Part shown: piece after piece, positions 56,150-64,000 of the stretch
Layout of the letters: every line of letters begins with the position of its first letter
Position numbering within the stretch: the first letter of the stretch is position 1
Assembly: GCA_038496675.1 (NCBI GenBank)
Contig: CM076650.1
Location: 20,906,806 to 20,970,805 of the forward strand
From: Rachycentron canadum
Taxonomy: Eukaryota > Chordata > Actinopteri > Carangiformes > Rachycentridae
Direction: 5' to 3'
Length of the DNA stretch: 64,000 bases
Translations under genes and position numbers: made by a program
The notes under the pieces: model-generated
The model's input: the letters and a program-made list of their open reading frames with translations, nothing else
The model's database searches: none
Told to the model about the DNA's origin: nothing

Positions 56150-58720
56150 ATATTATTTTGCTGTCTGCAAGAAGCTGCAGGCAGACAACAGGGCTGCGGC
56201 AGATGGACAGAAAGTGCTGAGGTTGAGGCTGAGGCTGCAGATGGATGCTGGGGCTGCAGGTGACTGCAGGTTGAAGCTGAGGCTGAGGTCGAGGTTGACA
56301 GCTGAGGGTTATAGTTGTGTAAAGACTTATGGGATCTGCAGGGGCTCAGGTTGTAGTCGAGAGTAGATCTATACAAATTGTCTGTTGTTTCTTGGTCTGT
56401 AAAACATATGGAAATTGTGAAAATGTCCATCAATTATGTCATAGACAGGGACCAGCATAAATTAGTTTCCACTATAGTCCCATCCATAGGTAACACATAG
56501 ACTGTTTGACTGTTTTCATTGTGGGTTCTGTAAAAAAAAAAAATTTTATCAGATGGGGGAGCCTGGGACAAAATCTTATCTCATGACATCTGTGGTCTAA
56601 TTCATGTCCATTTGGGAGTTTAGGGAAGAACCACTGTCATAGACCACTATTATTATTATTATTATTATTATTATTAGTAGTAGTAGTAGTAGTAGTATGT
56701 AGTATATATGTAATGTATAAAATGTATATCTATTTCATTGTCTGGTGAGCAATAAACTACAACTGAAGAATCTCAGATCAGTTGTTGTACAGCATATTTA
56801 TGTGCTTCTATTAATATATTGTTGATTCTGTAGTTAAAAAAATCTCCTTGATGTTTGGTCAATATTAATCATTTATTCTACAGAACCTCTAGGGAAAAAT
56901 GCAACATTTATTTTAAAGCTAACATTTTCTACATAACAAAATGCAAATGCAGAAATAATTAATCTGAGAAATTAAAGAGAGAAACATACATTTTTATTTT
57001 TCTTCCTATTTCAGTGTGCTGCTGACTGAGAACAGCTGCAGAGGAATGCTGGTCTTGGAGCTTTGTGGATCGCGAAGCTGCACATGGAGGCTGTGGCTGC
57101 CCTAACAAGTCAGAGAAAGGATGGGCTGCAGCTGCATGGACAACACTACAGTTCAGATTGTTTGCTTCTCTTGCTTCTGTCATTTAATTTTTTTAATTTA
57201 AAGTCAATGCCTTAGGCTGCAACTTACATGGAGGATGGAGGCTGAGGATGAGGATGCTGCTGTAGCTGGGAGGCAGGTAGCTGTCAGACAGGTGAAGGTT
57301 GTGGTTGGAACTGATGGATGGTCTGATGGAGCAGGTGGGGTCTGGTAAGCAGAGGCTTCAGGCTGTGAATGGATTTGCTGGCACTGAGCTAATATGAGAG
57401 GTTAAAAGGTCAAAACATAGTTAAATATTACAATAAATGATAACTAGCTTGGGAATGACATCTTGGCAGCACTGAAACCCAGTTAAACAAATACAATCAT
57501 TTCAATCCAGGTATTCATCCTCCATTTATGTTTTTACTGTGTTTTAAAAATTTCCTCATCACTGAATGTTAGCTTACATGCAGTAGGCTGTAGGCAGTGG
57601 CTGCAGGGTCAGCAGGTCTTCAGAGGCTATCGGTGGAGACTGGGGATGAAACTGGGGGAGCAGGCGACAGATGGAGCAGAGTCTCTCCAGCTGAATGTGG
57701 CTACCGAGGTCCTGAGAAAAGCAGCTGTAGGCAGCAAAGTTCAGCACATACTGTCAATAAAACCACATTCTCCAGATATTATGTTTCCTGTAAACTGTGG
57801 GAGACACTTGTCATTGAAAGTGAGCTAAATAACTGCCAGCTAATATCATGCTTCAGGTGGAGGATGAAGCTGTGGTGTCGGAGGTCACAGGTGGACGCAG
57901 AGTTGAAGGAGCAGCCAGGGTCTGGTAAGCAGAGGCTTCGGTAGACTTGCTGAGGCTGAGATACTGTGAAAAGGTTAGGTCAAAACACAAATAAATTATA
58001 CAATAAATGTTATGAAAAGTCAAATCATAATATTAGAGATCTTCATTCAGGCTGTGGCTGCAATTGGCCTTCTGTGAAGCCATTGGACTGCAGGTTGAGG
58101 TTGACTCTTGGAGGCTGGTACTGTGGTCCTGAGAAAAGCAACAACATCACCACATTAGTACGACAGGCAAAACAGCACTTCCAAGGTGTCCTGTTTAACT
58201 ATGTTTTAAAGAGGTTCAGAGAGAGGCTGAGGTAGAGGCTGATGATGAATATTGTCACCTGTAGCTGGAGATGCTGGAGTATTTATGTGTAGACTGTGGC
58301 TGTAGATGTTGGCAGACACTATAGGCGGTGCTGGTATCTTCATGAGTAGAAGCAGATTTAAGGTGAAGATGGAGCAGCTGGTTGTCAGTTGCTGTTGCTG
58401 GAGATGGAGCTGTTTGGAAGTAAATCAGGCTGTAACTGGAAGATGTTAATGGAAATTTGGCCAAAGGCATTTCACGTGAGGACTTGAGTTAAAATTGGAC
58501 AGAGCAGGTAAAGGCTAGAAACAGAAATAGCTATGTACGTAGTGGGTGGTGCTGTTGCTGGCTTTTGTCAAGCTGAACTGTCACTGAACCCTAGAAAGTG
58601 TTCAGGGAGAGGCTGAGGTGGAGGCTGATGCCTGAATATTATCACTAGTAGCTGGAGGTGCATCAGAGACTTTAGGTGGAGGATAGAGCCAAAACTGGAC
58701 AGATAGGTCAAGGCTAAATA
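56150..58720. repeat. Degenerate tandem array with GGCTGAGG/CTGCAG-rich units
   Basis: Seven or eight GC-richer segments of 100-250 bases alternate with AT-rich spacers. Direct repeats tie them together: tctggtaagcagaggcttc at 57341-57359 and 57921-57939; ggtcctgagaaaagca at 57708-57723 and 58125-58140; and a gagaggctgaggt-gaggctgatg block near 58222 and 58608. On the minus strand two segments are bounded by splice-like signals and open: 57228-57383 (contains PEASAYQT) and 57578-57711, both ending CAT|GTAAG. This could be a decaying minus-strand gene with duplicated exons rich in Pro, Gln, Ser and Thr, or a minisatellite. No family is recognised. Confidence 0.5.
56648..56697. repeat. (TTA)n/(TAG)n compound microsatellite
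   Basis: ATT units change into AGT units within the first spacer of the array. Confidence 0.9.
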
Positions 58721-61344
58721 CAGACGTTTGGTCTTTTCATTGGTTTAGTTTTTACATTTGATGAGTTTACTTTCAGGAGTCCATCACTTCTCTCTTGTAT
58801 GGTGACTCGTGGACTGTTCAGTTTCTCCCACAGGCGCTGTTTTATCTTTCTTCCAAGCTGGAGACTGTATGTCTGAAGATGCCCACTTTTGTACCTATGA
58901 AGACTGGAAGACATGATCATTCAACTGTAAAAGTGAATGTTAAATTAAAGCTGTGATTATTTGACCACATAAAGCAAAAGTCGATCATTATTTATTACAG
59001 GCTTACAACACTGCAACAACACACACGTTAGAAAAAGGTTCAGTTAAGATGTTAAAGAAGAAAATAAAAGAAATAACTACAGAATAAAAATGAGCATACA
59101 ACATTTTGCATGAACTACACTCAGGGTCTTTGCTGAACGTAACTACTGAAAGTGCAATGACTTGAAATGCACTTAAGCTTTCACAAAATGATATGTCACA
59201 CCACACATATTAGTTGAAGAAAAAATGTTATAGATACATAATTTAGAGATATATAAATCATACAGCCTCCAATTACATTTGTGATTACTATTTTTGATCA
59301 TATGAATTCATTGCAAGTACAGCAGTTATTTTATTTTCTTTCTGTACATTTTAATTAAATGAACTACTTTTAGTTGTGGGAGAATTTGTCTGATCTTTGA
59401 CTTTCATTAACAAATCTTTTTCAAGTGAAAGGTCCTGCATTAAAAAAGTACAAATGTATGATTCAAAATATATAAAGTACCACACCACACACATAACACA
59501 CAACAACACATACACCAACATGACAGAATATGGTTGGGTCAAGAGAAAAACAACGTGAGGATGGAATAAATTAAACTTAATTAACAGTTGAAAATGTCTC
59601 GTAATTTGAATCGTATTTTCACTAACATCAAACATAAAAGTAAAACTACTGATTTGTTTATTATACTAAAGTATCTTCAAATTCATCAGATTTGTACTAT
59701 TACATTTTTATTATAGTACAAATTTTACAATTGCTGATATAATGTACTTAGTTATTATCAAGCACTAACAATCACTTTAATGCATAAATCAAGAAGCTGA
59801 TACAGTCTAAGGCAGAGTAGACTAGGTCTAATATCTAATACACACACACAATATATAAAAAGTGGGATTTATTAAGGCCCCGTGTCATTGTTACACTGGG
59901 CCCCTCTGGTGGGTTAATCTGGCCTTTGTCTCACCAACACCAACATTATACCAAGGAAAGTTCACCTTGCAGATGCTCATGGAAAAATGGATCAAAATGA
60001 TAAAACTACACTTTGCTAAAATGTTGTGATTTCTGGATTGAAATAATTGTAATTCATTTTTATTTGTTACAGATCTGATACTTAGTTTGTACAAAGATCA
60101 CTGTATTTATGTAAATATGTGTTAAATATGCCAAAAATATTTGAGCTTACTTCAGTTTATTTACTCATATTTAATTTCTAATGTCTGAAAATCTCACATC
60201 TTCTATAGTGAAAGTTGTTTTGCTGGAGTAAAGTCACATTGAAAAAAATTATCACTGGAGACGTTTGTTGAAGAGAAATGGTCCAGTGAAAGAGTGAAAA
60301 CTTATCTTTCTTTACCGGCAGTTTAAATGTGGAACATACTGAATGATGCTCGTGAAGACAACATGGAAGCTGCTTCCAGCTCCACTGCAGCTGCGGCATC
60401 TCACCACATCCAGTCAGTCACACGCTTTAATTCATCTCGACAGTATTTGTGATGAATTTCTCTGAGTCAGCAGAGAAAGGTGAAATCGTTCACTACAAGG
60501 TCTCCACAAACTGAGGTGGAGAAATAATAAATCACTGAATCCAGATCAATCATGTACATATAACTTCATATTCACTGCTGAGGTGATGCTGCTTTTATAG
60601 GCTCATACCTGTGTTTAGCTCCTTAAAGGTTATTTATTGATCCAAATAAATCTTATTTTTCTTACTTACCTTGAATTTCTAAACCTCAGACTTATTCTTT
60701 GTCTAGTTAAAAGATACTTTGTGATTATGTTTGCAAAATCCACCTTTTTCCACAAAGTAAAATGTATTTAGACCAAATTTAACATCATTCTGAAATAAAT
60801 GTAAAATATGAATTTAATTAATTAACTTTTTTTTTCAAGATGGGAATAGACAAAAGTTTTACCTGATGTTAGACAACAAGATCATTTTTGTAAAAGTCAA
60901 AGACTGTATCAAAAGCTACATTTCTAAAAACAAATTGCAGTAATAGAATAAATTAAGAGGAAATGATTTAATTCAGTTTAAGTAATGAGGAGCGGTCGAT
61001 GGGGCCTAAAACTCAATGAGGGCTCCAAAGGAGACCCTCCATTCTTTTTCACACTCTCTTTGTAACATGCAGATATCTGTTGGTATTTAAGTTTGTTGTG
61101 GCTTGATTACTGTATAATACATAGTATAGTACAGCATAACCACCATTTTTCTCCATCAAAATCTGCAAAATCTTTAGGAGTACAAGAGAGCTTTGTGAAA
61201 TGTGACTTGAATCAGTGTCATTTGGGGTTGAGATGTGTTTTAAAATGAGAAAAAAAAGAGAGAAATCTGCAGGTGTGGAGTCACACTGAAGTAAGTAACT
61301 GAATAAGACCTTTACAGCCCACTCGTCATTTTTGCTTCAGGTTA
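58721..61344. other. AT-rich intergenic DNA, no gene seen
   Basis: No supported gene. A short minus-strand frame starts at 60399 with MPQLQWSWKQLPCCL and has a donor-like GTAAAG soon after, but nothing ties it to the array downstream. Confidence 0.5.
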
Positions 61345-61780
61345 ATACCACAAAGCCACATGACCAAGTGGCAACCAACCATGACCTCACCCATTAGTTT
61401 GTAGCTTCCAATTTGTAATTTGTCTGTCACCATCTTGGTTTTTTGAAACCAGGAGAAACCATATTTGGAGTAGAAGATGGAGCTGAGGAGGAGTGAGGGG
61501 TGGATCTGACCTGCTCTGTGCTCTATCCTGATTGTCAAGCAGGTGGTTGTGTGGGGTTCAGTCCAACAATCAATTTCAAGTCTATTTTCCTGCTAATAGG
61601 ACCATAAATATCATGTAGGTAAGGCCATTTTCCTATAGACTTCAATACAATCTGTCTTCTTTTTACAACCAGTGGAGTTGCCCCCTGGTGGCCATTATCA
61701 TTACATATAATACAGGTTTAAAGCACTTCAGCATTGGCTTTTCAGCCAGTCATTCACCTTTTCAGAGCAGGTGCCTACAT
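61345..61780. repeat. Dispersed teleost repeat
   Basis: Contains caccatcttggttttttg, aaccaggagaaacc, tagacttcaatacaatc, ggagttgccccctggtggc and caggtttaaagcacttc. I recall this order of words from a very common fish interspersed repeat. Class unknown. Confidence 0.6.
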
Positions 61781-63953
61781 CTTTTTTTATATGCAGTCTA
61801 TGAGCATAACACACAAAAATCTCTAACCCAATTACTGGCAGTCAAATTGCATTGTAGGTGATGTGAGTCAGTCAATCAGTTTTCTGAGGGAATATAGATA
61901 AAAATATAACAGATTTTTGGTAAACCAAATCCTGCAAGGTCTGATGCTGGGTCCAGGTGGGCTGAGCTTAGGGCATGGCTGATGTTGGTGACTGCTTTGT
62001 GGTGACTTCAACAAGTTACAGAAATCCTGATGACTCGTTTTAAGTCTCAGTTTCTATACAAGATGTATGCATTTCACAGTGGGTTGTGCACAGTATTTAT
62101 ATAGAGCCCAGACGAGATATATAATGAAAAAACCCATGGAAATCACTCTTTATAAAATATGGTACAATTAAATGTCCCATAAAATTTTAACTCAGTGCTT
62201 AAAATTCAACCTTGGTTACTATAATAAGAAGGATTTCAAACAATGACTAGAGGTTATATGTTAGTACATTAACTACAACTGTTTTTATATAAACACGATA
62301 ATATGAACACACAAATTATTATATGCTCAGTTTGCTGTTGTACTGTGGAATATTTTGTCAACCTGTAGAGGTGTGGTGAAGCAACAGAAATGCTTAATTG
62401 CAGGTTTTAAATCATAACTGCATCTGACAACAGCATGCTTATTAAAACCTACCAAAGTGCTTTGTCAATAATTAGCTTTGAGAGATATTCAAATTGCCTC
62501 TGTGTTCATGCAATTCCTCTGTAATTGCTGGCAACATCTCCTGACAGGTAAATCGATAGCCACTTACACAGCTACCTATTCATTCATGACCGTACAGGCA
62601 TCATGGAGCACACATCCCCCAGACATGTCTCCATTTAGCCTTGATCAATGAGTTTGTATGAAACTAGACGACACACAGTCAATTGAATGAATGTGGGTGT
62701 CTTACATTGTGTGTCCTCCTCTCAGGAAAATGAATGTGCATTATGCTCAATGAGAGATTACCTGCCACAGTGTCAGCATGTTAGAAAAGTGATATTTTAC
62801 TTTGGGAAAGTATGGTTTTTCCAGTTTTTCTTGATCTCTGTGATGCAATCCACACATCATCTCTGAACTCTTGATGAAGTTCTCAAATCAGTTTCTAAAT
62901 CATCTGCACAAAAGCCACTAATCATTTTCATATCTCGAAACATGCACACTCACGAAAAAAATCTAAAGATGCAGAGTAAAAATGTGAATGTGAATGATTT
63001 ACTGTAGGTCCCATTGGCTCCACTGCATTATAGGAATGGATGGTTATCATTCTGTATGGTAGTGTGTATTCCCACATGGTACATGTGGTACACACTATTC
63101 AACATTCACCATAATGAAAGAAAGGTGATTGTTTGGCATTTGATGCAAAAACTTGATGCAAGAACTTGAGTTTTATATTTTCAGTGAATTTTGCAGCAAA
63201 TATATGGTACTCTGCACATTGTGTGTGTGTAGCTTTTGTATTTGTATGCAAAATAAAAATAAAAAAACAGACCATTAGACCTAGTTTAGAAAATGTGTGA
63301 AGTGGTTGTAAAAAAAAACTGTATTTGTAAATTTACAGTGTTCTGTAATTCATTTCATGAGAAGTTTACTCACCGTAATATTTTTTTCTTGCTTCACCTC
63401 ACTGGATTCACCATTTTCTGGGTTGGTACTTGATAAAAATAGTCACCCTTTTTACTGAATGGAGACTCTGATAACAGGCACATATGTGAAAGAGAAGGAG
63501 ACAGATCGACAGTGACAGGGAGAGGGAGATGAAGGAGATAAGTGCTGATTGACCTTGACCTTGACTGTTGAAGTGATGCCGTCAATAATGTTGAACGTCA
63601 CTTTGCATTTGACGCGGCAGACACTGGAAGGGTTTGTGACACATGTGGCTCTTGTCACAGACATAGAAAAGGACATTTTGACACACACGCACACTTGCTT
63701 TGTTCCTTGGAGAGGACTCAGGTCACATCCATTAACTGAACCAGAGGAACATGCGCCACAGCTCATAACAGCTGCAGCTCACCTTTACAAACACACTGAG
63801 AGGCATGGGCAGTGTGGAGACTGGGTCTGAGAGCAAACCAGTACACACCACTTCAGACCACCAAGATGGTTTTCAATTTTATGAAAGGGCAGCACTTACT
63901 CATCATCAGAATGAAGGAGAATGAAATTCCAAAGCCCAGCAAACACTATAGCA
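61781..63953. other. Intergenic DNA, no gene seen
   Basis: AT-rich with no recognisable gene or RNA. Confidence 0.55.

Positions 63954-64000
<47 letters not shown>
63954..64000. repeat. (GATA)n microsatellite at window end
   Basis: About 11 GATA units running to the right edge. Confidence 0.95.

Noticed and set aside
60178..60399. Minus-strand frame starting MPQLQWSWKQLPCCL as a signal-peptide exon for the array at 56150-58720
   Set aside because: The start is not convincingly hydrophobic, and no acceptor or frame link to the array could be shown.

Overview
The window is vertebrate nuclear DNA, almost certainly from a ray-finned (teleost) fish. Genes have many short exons with GT/AG introns, dinucleotide and GATA microsatellites are common, several dispersed repeats have the look of teleost families, and the proteins resemble fish/mammal orthologues. 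One gene looks like Gv, a G-protein alpha class reported from fish and absent from mammals. Gene order (slc26a11, mafg, sirt7, pcyt2, rptor) matches genes that cluster on human 17q25.3.

Layout, left to right. (1) 1207-6356, minus strand: slc26a11, a sulfate/anion transporter; ten exons are visible and the C-terminal STAS exons lie beyond the left edge. (2) 6357-11283: intergenic DNA with a 500-N gap, then a near-palindromic Maf-recognition/antioxidant-response element upstream of mafg. (3) 11284-11891, plus: mafg, with a 3'UTR of about 5.3 kb. (4) 18407-26623, plus: a complete 10-exon CCP110 (CP110) homologue of 1229 residues. (5) 27867-31768, plus: complete sirt7 (10 exons, 413 residues), with a decayed Penelope-like retroelement in intron 6. 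(6) 34049-41677, plus: complete pcyt2 (12 exons, 402 residues). (7) 45567-46108, plus: the first two coding exons of a G-protein alpha subunit resembling Gv. (8) a second 500-N gap at 48198-48697. (9) 49328-51800, minus: first coding exon, probable 5'UTR exon and promoter of rptor (Raptor). (10) 51860-64000: no recognisable gene; it holds a degenerate tandem array (56150-58720), one long dispersed repeat and a terminal GATA microsatellite.

The genes do not form one pathway. They are mostly housekeeping genes: anion transport, oxidative-stress transcription (small Maf), centriole capping, nuclear deacylation, phosphatidylethanolamine synthesis, G-protein signalling and mTORC1 scaffolding. Both partial genes at the second gap point into it, so that gap probably hides far more than 500 bases, or the join is wrong. 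No prokaryote-type system, CRISPR array, rRNA or tRNA was seen. Exon boundaries were placed by hand from splice signals, reading-frame continuity and remembered orthologue sequences; no alignment or transcript data were available.
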